Under the pieces are notes generated by a model. That model had not been told where the DNA came from, searched no databases, and saw only the letters and a list, made by a program, of their open reading frames with translations. DNA of 64,000 nt from Paracyclopina nana. Taxonomy: Eukaryota; Arthropoda; Copepoda; Cyclopoida; Cyclopettidae. Location of the stretch: positions 10,676,501-10,740,500 of the forward strand of contig JAGUCH010000002.1 of NCBI GenBank assembly GCA_019096065.1, read 5' to 3'. Below, piece after piece: positions 1 through 10,600 of this stretch (position 1 is the first letter of the stretch; every line of letters begins with the position of its first letter). The position numbers were made by a program, and so were the translations under genes.

Positions 1-537
1 AATGGCCTCCCATATTCGTCGAAGGCCAGATTACCGATAGCACCACCAGCTCCAGCCATCACTACTCGGTTGGATGTGAGAGATATTCAACGATCCGAAT
101 GCAGCATGCGAATCCAACGACCGGCCCCGAAATCAATGCTTACAAATGCTACTCGAACGTTCTGTGGTTGGATGAGTCATCACCTGCAAACTGTCCTAAT
201 ATTGTTCGAAAACGCCAAATTGACCTGATAGCCGGAACTAGAAGGTGAAATGATGGTAACTCAAGAATGTCGAACACACTGCAATAGTGAACTGCACTTT
301 TTAAGGCTACACATTTTCACAAATTGACGATGATTTCGCAGAGAAAGAGATAGACAAATGAGTCAAAAAGTGATGCAGAGGGAAATATCTGTAAGTCTCA
401 CAGCTGCAAGCTTCGCTTGCCCTAAACTGATAAAATTAAGGCTGGTGTTAGGGGACAAAATGTAAGCCGAGCTTTTTCGAGATTTGCATGTTAACATAAA
501 CAAACTACATTTGGCACATCAAAGAATTGGCTACGTC
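1..537. other. Upstream flank of AGGF1, no gene seen
   Basis: I see no convincing coding sequence or repeat family in this stretch. It should contain the promoter and 5' UTR of the AGGF1 gene that follows, but no clear core promoter motif can be singled out. The AGGF1 frame is open a little further upstream (to about 484), but the only in-frame ATG before the conserved protein is at 538. Confidence 0.5.
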
Positions 538-1968
538 ATGTCTTTCGACGAAGGTGTCAAAGAGTATTTGAGAAGTCTTCAGGCCAGCATCGAGTCTCAA
601 GAGTCCACAATCTCCGGATTGCGAGCAAAAAACAAAAGACTCGAGGAGAAGTTGAGCTCCGCCGAATCGTTTAATGAGGAGTTGCGCGTCAAGGTGGATG
701 AGTTGAACAAAGAAGTTTCACGGCTGAAATCTGAGCTGAAAGTCACCAATAGATCAATTGCAAGAGAGTCGTTGACTGAGGAAGTGACAAGGGCGGCCGA
801 CGAGGTAGTGCACGAGCAATTCCTACAAGGCTTGGTGTACGAGAAGACCTCTGGTCTCTATTACGACTTCAAAACTGGCCTTTACTACGATGCGAGTAAG
901 CGCATGTACTATGATGGCGAAAGGGGCACTTACTTGGTGTACAACGAGGCCACGCAACAATATGACCCGGAGGTGACTTCGTCTACGGACGAGCCGTTGT
1001 CGGAGGGCGAGGTGTCATCGCCGTCTCCTCCTCCTGCCTGTCCCGAGCCCCAGAAGCGGGCCGGGAAGGACAGCCGTCGCGGTAGGGCGGAGGAGAAAAA
1101 GCGGCGCAAGCTAGAAATGAAAATCCCGTGCATTCGGTTAGTGGTCCACTCCGTCTCCAACGAGGCGGAGGAGACCGTTCAAGTTGGCACCCTATTCATT
1201 GTGACGTGCAAAGGTGCCACCATCGGACGAGAGGGCAACCACGATGTGCTCCTCGACGACGTTGCCTGCTCCAAGTGCCATGGCAAAATCGAGTTTGACG
1301 AGTACGATTGCAAGTACTACGTGACAGATCTAGGCAGCCAAAACGGAACGTTTGTCGATGGCAAACGATTGAGCGAGGCAAAGAGGGAGAGCTTGCCCCA
1401 AGAAATAGGCCACGGCTCACTGCTTCGCATTGGTACGACGCAAATGATTTGCCACATCCACCCGGGAAGCGAGACGTGCTACAAGTGCGAGCCTGGCGTC
1501 ATCATTGCAGCTCGCCCCAAGCACAACTCTGTTCCGCCCAAAAAGGAACGCGAGGAGAAGAGGAAGTCGGAGCTCAAGCAACTTCGAAAAAAGTATGGCA
1601 TCGGTTCGACGGTTGACAGCGATGATCAGCCACTCAAAGGAAACTACACTGATCGCGCTGAGGATCGCAGAAAAACGAAAGGCTCCGACAATCCTTACGA
1701 AAAGACGGCCGTTTCGTCCACTGATCAGGCAATTCATAAAGGAAATAAGGGCTTCAAAATGCTCGAAAAAATGGGCTGGAAGGATGGCGACGGGCTAGGA
1801 AAGGACAACTTGGGCAGAGTGGAACCTGTCAACGTAGAGCAACGTGCAGAAAGGTCTGGCCTAGGCGTCAATTTCATGCTGCCTCCTGTGCCCAATGCAC
1901 TTCTGGCCAAAGCGCAAGTCCTGAAAAAAACTCAAGAACGATTTCAGCAGCTTAGAAGTCCAGACTGA
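538..1968 (+). CDS. AGGF1: Angiogenic factor with G-patch and FHA domains 1 (AGGF1)
   Basis: Single-exon ORF of 476 residues starting at ATG 538. Domain order is that of AGGF1/VG5Q: an N-terminal coiled coil (about residues 5-85, heptad-like E/K/L/R), an OCRE repeat of aromatic YYD units (about 98-145: GLYYDFKTGLYYD, then MYYDGERGTYLVY), a proline-rich and basic linker, an FHA domain (about 215-310, with ATIGREGNHDVLLDD and DLGSQNGTFVDG, the usual phosphopeptide-binding loops), and a C-terminal G-patch (about 403-445, MLEKMGWKDGDGLGK). In vertebrates AGGF1 is linked to angiogenic signalling; the OCRE and G-patch modules suggest an RNA or splicing role, which is the likelier ancestral job. It is shorter than the vertebrate protein (about 710 aa), mainly in the linkers. 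It converges with the minus-strand gene ending at 2089. Identity is secure from domain order. Confidence 0.92.
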   Translation: MSFDEGVKEYLRSLQASIESQESTISGLRAKNKRLEEKLSSAESFNEELRVKVDELNKEVSRLKSELKVTNRSIARESLTEEVTRAADEVVHEQFLQGLVYEKTSGLYYDFKTGLYYDASKRMYYDGERGTYLVYNEATQQYDPEVTSSTDEPLSEGEVSSPSPPPACPEPQKRAGKDSRRGRAEEKKRRKLEMKIPCIRLVVHSVSNEAEETVQVGTLFIVTCKGATIGREGNHDVLLDDVACSKCHGKIEFDEYDCKYYVTDLGSQNGTFVDGKRLSEAKRESLPQEIGHGSLLRIGTTQMICHIHPGSETCYKCEPGVIIAARPKHNSVPPKKEREEKRKSELKQLRKKYGIGSTVDSDDQPLKGNYTDRAEDRRKTKGSDNPYEKTAVSSTDQAIHKGNKGFKMLEKMGWKDGDGLGKDNLGRVEPVNVEQRAERSGLGVNFMLPPVPNALLAKAQVLKKTQERFQQLRSPD

Positions 1969-2088
1969 TGGCACATGCCAGCGGAATCCCAGCCAAAGGA
2001 AGGCTACATTGTTAACAAAACACTGTATTAGTCATAGAACATGCTGCGAGTCCTTCGCTCAAGTTATAGTGAGCTCTAACCTATATTA

Positions 2089-4760
2089 TTAAAAATTGAT
2101 GCAGGATGTTAGTGGAAAATGCTGCAAGGCTTTGCACATTTCCAAATTTACTGAGGATAGCAACAACTTAAGATGATTTTTGCTGTCACTTTCAAGCTGA
2201 TCCACGAGTTCCAAGAGGAAGTTTTGGCTGGAAATACAGACAGGCGTGATTAGCAAGGATATGCACAATTTTTGCTATGAGCTAGAGAAAGCTTACCTCA
2301 TTCTGGCCGCTACCAAGTTGCATTCTTTGTCTGCGCTGAAACTGCAAATCGAATAAAGAATGCACAATTCCAAGAGATCTTTGGTAGGCGCAACACGCAT
2401 AGCCCTTCCAACAGCTGGCAGCACCATGTTCATGTTCATATTCATCACAGTTGTCATCACCATCGAGTTATCGTTGAGGTTGTTGTTATTGTTGTTGTTG
2501 TTATTGTTGTTGTTATCTACAAGTTTTAAAAAATAACTTAAATAAGGGTCCATTTAAGGAAAACCTTCGCAGAATTTTCAATAACCACTCTTGCGGCACC
2601 GAGAGCTTTATGAAAATTTTATGGACCATCTTAAGGGGCTACCCCTAGATTGTCACCATGCTAAAGGGTTTAGCCCTTGGGCCCCAAGGAGGGGAGATAT
2701 TGGCCCTCAAAGTTTTGGGAAATTCTTATGTAGTATAACTTTGGACCCCTCCCACAGCCATATGAAGCAACTTTTATCTACCCATTTTTTGGCCATTGTT
2801 AGGCCCCCCAAGGGTGTCTTTGGAAATGGGATAAAAGTTGTCATCTTGCATGCCCATTGTGCAAAATGCAAATTTTAGGGGTTAACTTGAGCAAAATTGA
2901 GGGAACTTCCCCTGGATGAATTTTGTTCATTTTTTTGCACAGAGTCGTTCAAAGATGAGTACTTTCAAATAAAAAAATTAAAAAATGGTCCATTTTTGTT
3001 TAGAGCCAGTTATTGTCCATCAAAGTTTTGCTAATTTTAGCTAATATAACTTTGTTTAACAGACTTCAGATTCATGACCTAAAAAGGAAATTTTATTATA
3101 ATTATAATATGTTGTGAACAATATTTATTTTGGTCATTTTTTGTTTTGGCAACATCTGGGGGTACATCTTTAAATGGAAAAAATGGTTTAATTATAAAAC
3201 CTTAGTTTCTTAGTAATAAACTGCAAATGCATGAACTGGAAATGAAATTTTATTATAAATATGGGGTATAAGGAGCAACTTTTATTATTGCCATGCTTAG
3301 GTGTTCTCAATTTTAGGGGCAGTTATTTGACAAAAACTAATACATTTACTGTTAAAGTGCCCCCCAAAATGATCCAACACTATCATGACAAAAATAAAAG
3401 TTGTTGAATATACCACATATTTATAATAAAATTTCATTTTCAGCTCAATATATTCAAGTTAATTTAACAAATATATAAGTTTAAACAAGACTGATGTATG
3501 TTTATTATAAAAGCATCTTAAAAAGCCATCAAACCTCATCTTAGTAAAAATAAAAGTTGCTTGCCACAGCCAATAATTAAAATAAAACTTCATTTTTAGA
3601 GGTGAAAAATAAATTATGTAACATACAAACTTAATTCTTGCAACTAAAACCATTTTTTCAAAAAGTCATAAAACTTTTATTCAGGAAGTACCCCCAGATG
3701 CTACCAAAACAAAAAATGACCATAATAAAAATTGTTCACAACATATCATAATTATAATAAAATTTCTTTTTTAGGCCATAAATCTGAAGTCTGTTAAACA
3801 AAGTTATGTTGGCTAAAATTAGCAAAACTTTGACGGACAATATATGGCTCCAAACAAAAAAGGGTCATTTTTTATTCTTTTATTTGAAAGCACTAACCTT
3901 TGGCTGACTGTGTGCAAAAAATGAAAAAAATTCATCCGCGGGAAGGTTGCTCAATTTTGCGCCAAAGTTACCCCCTAAAAACAACATATTGCCACCTAGA
4001 GCACAGTGGGCATGCATGACAACAACTTTTATCCCATTTCCCAAGAGAGCCTTACGTGGTATAACAATGCACAAAAAATGGGTAAATAAAAGTTGCCTCA
4101 TGTGGCCACCAGGGGGGGGTCCAAAGTTTTACCACATAAGAATTTCTCCAAACTTTGGGGGCGTGTATCTTCCCTCCCAAGGGTCCAAGGGCAAAACCTT
4201 TTGGTACCGTGAGTATCTAAGGATAGCCCCTCAAGATGGTCCATAAGATTTTTGAAAAGCTGTCGGAGCCACTAGAGTCATTCTGCACTGCTATGGGATT
4301 CTCACTCTTAAAACCTAGGAGAAAAAAAGCTTAGGCTTTAAAACCTATCTTTGTTATAGATCCTAAAACCCACCCCTATTTTAGGCTTTAGTGACTTCTC
4401 CCGGATAAGTGTCCATTAGGGCAAGGGCAATAAGAGACAGGGGACACCGGGACTATTTTATCACTTACTGTTGTTGTTATCATTGGATGTGTTGATAATA
4501 TTCACCATGATATGAGCCCCCAGAAGTATTGATGACATCATTCCGAATACCCCGACTTCAGCTCCAGTTTTGCCTGTGCAACCAAAATGCTGTCCTCTTG
4601 GTGATTCCGCATTCATGTTCACTGAGCAAAATTTTTCTCGCTTTAGCTCATCAACAAAAGACTCTTGAACCGATCGCAAGTACCGTACACTTGATTGCTT
4701 GCACTGCGTCGCTTTAGCTGTCGAAGCTGCTGCAGTTGGTGTCAGATGCTGGGCGCTCAT
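2089..4760 (-). CDS. Small membrane protein with poly-asparagine run, three exons
   Basis: Not annotated as one ORF, but three pieces join in frame. Exon 1 is 4760-4469 (ATG at 4760; donor GTAAGT), exon 2 is 2516-2297 (acceptor TTGTAG; donor GTAAGC) and exon 3 is 2227-2089 (acceptor TTCCAG, stop TAA). Phases 1 and 2 match and the total is exactly 217 codons (216 aa). Residues about 70-92 (VGVFGMMSSILLGAHIMVNI) look like one membrane helix. It is followed by an Asn run that crosses the exon 1/2 junction, then a Met/Asn-rich stretch (MVMTTVMNMNMNMV) and a C-terminal region with conserved-looking hydrophobics (LLELCILYSICSFSADKECN). I recall uncharacterised arthropod proteins with a single helix followed by Asn repeats, but I assign no function. 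Intron 1 is filled by a foldback element. An upstream exon cannot be excluded. Confidence 0.68.
2554..4285. mobile_element. Foldback (long inverted-repeat) element, copy A
   Basis: The left arm begins TTAAGGAAAACCTTCGCAG and continues through CACCGAGAGC, GGACCATCTTAAGGGGCTACC and so on. The reverse complement of the same text returns from about 3430 to 4285, ending in AGATGGTCCATAAGA and AGCCACTAGAGTC. Arms are roughly 850 nt with mismatches and no long ORF. The right arm lacks the terminal 20-30 nt seen in copy B (18898-20682). It sits inside intron 1 of the poly-Asn gene. Confidence 0.85.
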
Positions 4761-4890
4761 AAAAAAATAATTAGAATTGCAATTTTGAACTTTTAGTGTT
4801 GACTCAACACTGGTTAAAGTTGATCAAACACTACATAAACTCATAAAGAATGACTGAACATGAACTGCTTTATTACTGCAGTAGTACTAG

Positions 4891-5337
4891 CAGGGTGACC
4901 AGATGTGGCTATTTATAGCCAAAGTGGCTATTTTTGACCCATGTGTGGCTACGCAAATTTAGGCCGAATAGCCATAGCCATTTGTGGCTATTTTTGAAAA
5001 GCCCGAAAATTTGATATTTTTACTTAATAAACGCTTGAAATTCTGCAAAAAAGTTAAGAAAAAAATTGAATTTGCAAAAACGGCAGACTTTTTTATATCT
5101 TTTGCCAACCAAAAAAAAAAAGGCGAAAATCATCATTTCACTTTTGATTTCAGCTACAAAAATCCTAAAAATTGGATCAAATTTTCATAATAATTATTAT
5201 CATCATGAAAATTCTTAAAAATGTGGCTATTTTTTGGCAATTTGTGGCTATTTTGAGTCTTTTTTCTGAGATAGCCAAATGTGGCTATTTTAGAGAGAAA
5301 TCTGGCTACAGCCCGCTCAAATTTTCTGGTCACCCTG
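4891..5337. mobile_element. hAT-like MITE, copy 1, with 8-bp target duplication
   Basis: Terminal inverted repeats CAGGGTGACCAGA and TCTGGTCACCCTG delimit a 447-bp non-coding element rich in TGTGGCTATTTTT units. It is flanked by a perfect 8-bp direct repeat AGTACTAG (4883-4890 and 5338-5345), the target-site size of the hAT superfamily. A second copy lies at 48988-49430. Confidence 0.88.
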
Positions 5338-5696
5338 AGTACTAGTACCACATACCGCTAAGTTTGGCTAGAAAATCAGCTGAATGTATTTGGTTAGCTG
5401 CAATGTTATGTAGGCTGAAATTGGCTGGAAACTGAGCAAATGCCAGAGCAAAGTGGATCAAAAAGCCGATTTGACGAGCACGAGAAAATACGTCAAATTG
5501 TAGATTTCCGATTTTAGCACCCATTTTCGGTTTCTAATTTGCATGACTTCTTGGCTATCTAATGAGTGCAAATTAAAGTAAATTGATGGATAAAGATTCA
5601 AATTCGGCACAGAAAAAATAATTTTTGGTTAAAAGTTGAATTTGGCAAATTAAGTAGAACAGCAATTTTGCACAAATTGAGCAAAATTTGGGAACA

Positions 5697-6647
5697 TACT
5701 AAATACTGCACACAAACGCAACGCAACGCACAATATTAAATACCGCACGCTACTAATACCGCACACAACTTTATATCAAGGAACTGAAGGATAACACAAA
5801 CTAGATATAGGCGTCCACAATGTGGACAGCAGGGAGCGGGCGTTTTTGAAAGTATTTACCTGGCCTTAGCTTTAGATAGCATCTAACAAAAATTCGATTT
5901 AATTCAGTACCAGATTCCCATTGAAGCTAAGATCAATATGAACAAAGATCTGTATGCCAGTTTAGCACTATTTGAGCCATTCATCTCTATAAAGTCAATA
6001 GCTTTGCTAGGTAATTATGGTGGGCAAGCACTTCTCCCCAGTCCCCCCAAAAATTAGAAAAATTTAGCACTATTTTCGTGGCTTAGAAGCTCACTTAAAA
6101 GGAAGCTGAAAATTGGTGGCAAAATGAGGCGGAATATCTTATGAGCTCTGATGCACGTGAAAACGGCTTTTTGAACCACCGTGCGCCAGATTATCATATA
6201 AGTGACTTATTTAGGCCAAACATTGAAATAATGACATTTCATTCCTAAATTGCAGTCAGTATGCAACTTGTCAACCGCTAACTTCTATTGATGAGATCAA
6301 TTTTCATTGGCCCCTTATTCTCAAATCTGATTGGTTCCGTCAAATTTTGCCTTTTGACCGTGTCAGAATGATTTGTGGGAGCGAGCGCGCTGCGCCCGCT
6401 CCCAATTATTAACACAATAACATAAATAATCAATTCATATCTGTAAAGGGGGAAGCAGATAATTTGAACGGCTTTCAAGCCGTACAAGTAGCAAAAATCG
6501 GTGTGAAGTGTAAGTTGAACACAAAGTCAAAACAATTTGCATTAAAATAAATGCCTGTTCAATTTTCTCAAATGAATTTGGATTCTTTTGCTGTGTACGG
6601 TATTTAGTAGTGTGTGTTGCGTTGCGTTTGTATGCGGTATTTAGTAT
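5697..6647. mobile_element. Inverted-repeat element with CAAACGCAACGCAACGCA ends
   Basis: ACTAAATACTGCACACAAACGCAACGC at the left end is matched by its reverse complement near 6597-6647 (GTTGCGTTGCGTTTGTATGC, then GGTATTTAGT). The interior has no long ORF. It is probably a non-autonomous DNA element; the exact ends and target duplication were not resolved. Confidence 0.55.
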
Positions 6648-7610
6648 ATACGCAAAAATTGAATCTTCCATAACTTTTGACTCTAAACGAATCCAATTGA
6701 TCGAGTAACCAAGTCAGGGAAGTCAAACTTATAGCATAAAATTATCAACTACCAGGATTGGCTGCTCTTACTTGCTCTCCCGGGTGCTAGGATGCAATAT
6801 TTTTAGTTTACGGCCAATACGTTGATTTCGCCAAGATGGATTTTGCAACTTTTTTCCGTGCGCGTGAAATCGGCAAATTCTGGTAGCTGCGATGTTGCTT
6901 TGGCTGTATTTGGCTGAAACCCGAGCAAGCGCCAGAGGTTTGTGGCTTTGTGCTGAACTGTTTTTTTTTTTACTAAAGAAGTAGTTCATACGGCCAAGTT
7001 TTGGCAAAGATCGACTGCATTTTGCAAAAGACAGGCCATGGGTGAGTGCATCAGCTATCCACTAACTTTGCAGGTGAGGATCAGAGCGAGGACCAAAAGA
7101 GGAGCTCCATAATTTGGAAGGCTGCTTCCACAGCAGGCCTGCATGGCTACATACAGGAGGTCGGGTTGCCTCCAAAGAGGTGCTCCCTATCATAAAATGC
7201 TGCTAATGAATAATGCAATGAAAAGCAGCTCATTAAAGAAACAAATATGACTCAATCAACGCTTGATCAAGTACTTGGGCAAACGAGCACCGGTGCGGCC
7301 CACAACACTGTTGTCAACTTGTGCAACCAAGAATGCCCAATTCATGCCATGAGGTGACGACAGCATTGCCCAACTACTTGATCGATCACTTTAGATAATG
7401 AGAGCAACAACAGTGGGAGCCCGCATCGTGGACCGTTACTTTCTACTTCAGCTCACACTTTGATGGGGAATACTTGATTGCTTGCATGAGGTTGCGTTAG
7501 CTGCAACAGGCTACTCGATCAACGGAAAGTGTGGGAAGGTGGAATCGTGGATCGGGATGTGGGCGAAAGCTCTTGAAAGAAAGTCGTTGGCAAGCAGTTT
7601 GTTGTGTGCT

Positions 7611-10600
7611 ATGATGCCGAGGCCAACGCTTTGCCTCGACGACTACGACTGCATCGGGTAGGTGGTGAGCCGTGTGGCGGTGACCAGGATCATGATCCCT
7701 TTCTTGCAGCTTCGACCTGGATCACACCCTCTGCCGCTACAACGTGGGCAACCTCGTCCGGTTGGTGTACGAGCTGCTGGCGGACTACCTCATCAAGGTC
7801 AAGGGCTACGATCCCGCCATCGGCCACCGATCGTTCGAGGACGACGCCCACCTTCTGGCCAAAGGCCTCACGCTCGACTGCGACCGGGGCAACCTGCTGA
7901 GGCTGGGCAGCGACGGCGACGTCCTCGCCGCTTGCCACGGCTCTCGCCGCCTCTCCGACGCCGAGATCGAAAAGGCCTACGGCCGATGCCGGAGGAAGCA
8001 CCCGGGCAGGGACTACGTCCAACACCTCAGGGAGTTCGGACCGCAAAAGCTCGTCGACTTCAGCCCGCTCCTTCATTGCTTCATGGACTACTTTGACTTG
8101 GCTGCTCCGCTCCTCTGCGCGCGCATTGTCGACGTCCTCGATGCCATCAACAACCACGGGGTAAAGTTTCTCCACTACTCTCAAAGCTCATCATTTTAGC
8201 CACTTGTCAATTTTGATTCGAGTGCAGGACAATCAATGACAGTTAAATTTAGAAATTAAAGGAAAAGGGCCATCCAAAATGAGCGAGAAGCATGACTTCT
8301 TTGCCGCATTATGCCCCTTCAAGTTTTTGAGTATAAGCCTTGCGTTTGAGCGTAAGAAACTATAGAGGGAGCTCATTTGATCATCTGACCTTAGGCCCCT
8401 GAATGCAGAACCTTTTCCTACTACTTTTATGCAAAAACGGATGATATTGTAGCATAAAACCAAAATATGAGCAGTCATTTACAAAATGTTCCTGATTTCA
8501 GAGAATCTTCTCTTTGCCACAAACATAGTTCCGATGGATATTGAGTTCTTGGGTGAATATGACATACACAAAAGGTGATTTTTTTCACCAAAATTGCTGT
8601 TGAGAAAAATTCTTATGAGTTTATTTTCATCATTTTTGAAAATACTGCATAGGTTTCAAGAAAAAGTCAAAAGACGTGATTTCCCATTGCTACGCCGCTG
8701 CGTTGATCCCCACTAAGTGTTGCCGGCTTAAGTGCATCTGCTGCAATTTCGCTGCTATTTCTATTACGTCCAAAAACCGATTAAGCAGTTGTTGCGCAGT
8801 ACTGCATTATTTATTCATGGGACGATTATAAAATTTTTCTGAAAAGTACGATACTGCCAAACACGTTATTGGCAGTAATTCAAAAATGGAGCAATAACTG
8901 AATGATAAACACGTTTATCAGTAATTAATATAATTACGAACTAATTATTTCAAAAATATTTATTGTAAAACGCGTTTATAATGTGTCATTGCAACATACA
9001 TTGCAAACTTTTCATTTTTTGGCATTATCATCATTTTTAACCTGTTTTTATATCTATAATTGCTTTTTTGCGATAGAATAAATGATTTTGCAATGAATTC
9101 TCATTAAAACATGTTATATTTTCATATTTCAGGTAAGCATCACACAATGAACGCTTCATTTGGAACGGACATGATGATATTCTCCATGATAGCAGCCTTA
9201 CACATGACTTGATCATCTGTTATTAATACTGCGTCTTCATTTGTGCTGTCATCGATTAGTTGCTTTACCAATACATCTGACATATTAAGGTCTACAGTTT
9301 CTGGGTACATAAGTGTCTTTGTCTTGATTTTTTCCGCGTTATATCCACCTTCAACTGATTCGACCACTAAATAGAAGCTGCCATCTTTGGTAGTGATCAA
9401 ATTGTTGCAGGATCGCTTAGGACCAGTTTTTGATGATATTTTTATTGTGTGTGCACAATTGTGGCGTTGCATGTTGCAAATGAATGTCTTCACCATCACT
9501 TGCTTGGCGAAAGAAAGTGTGTTTGGCTTAATAATGCGTTTCAGGAATGAAAAGAAGCTTTCAAACATTAAAGCTGAAAAGTTGCTGAGCATGCCAACGT
9601 CTCTTACTTCAAAAACGTGAGAAAATGCGTGCACGTTAAAAACGCATTCACCAGCACCAAACACTTTTTGGAATAGTCCATAGAACTTCTTTGACATTCT
9701 GAAGGCTTTCTCTTTGTTCATTTTGTCATGGTACCAATCATCATTCATCAGAACCATCCTGACAATCCATACAAATGTAATCCACAGTTTTCTCATTTCT
9801 CTATAGCCGTCTCCTTCCAATGCCAAGTAAAACGCATGAAAACCACATACAACAATGGAGAGGAACTCCACGGCCTTATAGTGGATAAAGTTTTCTGCCA
9901 TTGATCTTGGCCTGCGTGGGAATTCACTTGGAAGGTCCATTTTCATCCATAGCTCGTCAAATTTCGAAGCAATATGAATGCCTGATTCAGGCATTTTCTT
10001 TCCACTCTTCTTGATCTCCAAAATGAATGAGAGCACAAGTTTGCAAATGCCTAAGCTTATGTTATGCATTGGATCAACGCAAAAGTCGTTTATCATGTCA
10101 AAATAAGGTAGGCGCAGCAGTGGTGAGTAGCCTCTTATTCCAAATGCATGCTTGACACTAATTGCCGATGGGTTGTCTCTTAATTTTTCGGCTGTAGCTC
10201 GCCACTCCTCCATTGTTCTCAGTTTGTAATTCATTGTATTGGCTGGATATGTCATTTTCCCTTTGGCCTTGTCATATTTTCCAACAGCCAAGCAACGTTC
10301 ACAGGAAAAATATCCATTATGGCCATTGACATTCTTTAATTTTAGCCTCATAGGCGTGTCGCCATTGAAACGTCTTAGGTACATGCCAGTTTCAATGCAG
10401 TCATCAATAACACGGTCAATTAATGACAGCATGTCTGTACACTTTCCCTTCCGATATACTTGAAACGCCAATGTGAACACATTTTTGCAATTGTCAAATT
10501 GTGCACATAACACGTTCATCTGAGCGGCGCCACTTTTTGTGAGCGGCACGCCATCAAAGAAGAGGTCCACCATCTTGTTTCCTGTCATGTTGCCGTCATC

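Larger units (their letters stand above)
4761..7610. other. Spacer before NT5DC1, repeat-rich, no gene
   Basis: No credible coding region. It holds a hAT-like MITE (4891-5337) and a smaller inverted-repeat element (5697-6647). Diverged direct similarity also exists between about 5385-5450 and 6880-6945 (TAGCTGC.ATGTT..., GGCTGAAA, GAGCAA.GCCAGAG), suggesting a second dispersed repeat on both sides. The NT5DC1 promoter presumably lies in the last few hundred bases. Confidence 0.5.

Noticed and set aside
484..537. Extra 18 residues at the start of AGGF1
   Set aside because: The frame is open but begins with TTG, not ATG. The first ATG (538) gives a natural N terminus.
4984..5190. Small plus-strand ORF rich in Lys/Phe
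   Set aside because: Lies wholly inside the hAT-like MITE and reflects its AT-rich interior.
6768..7007. Minus-strand ORF with RFHAHGKKLQNPSWRNQRIGRK
   Set aside because: Diverged copy of a non-coding dispersed repeat also seen near 5342-5524; no splice partners or known domain.
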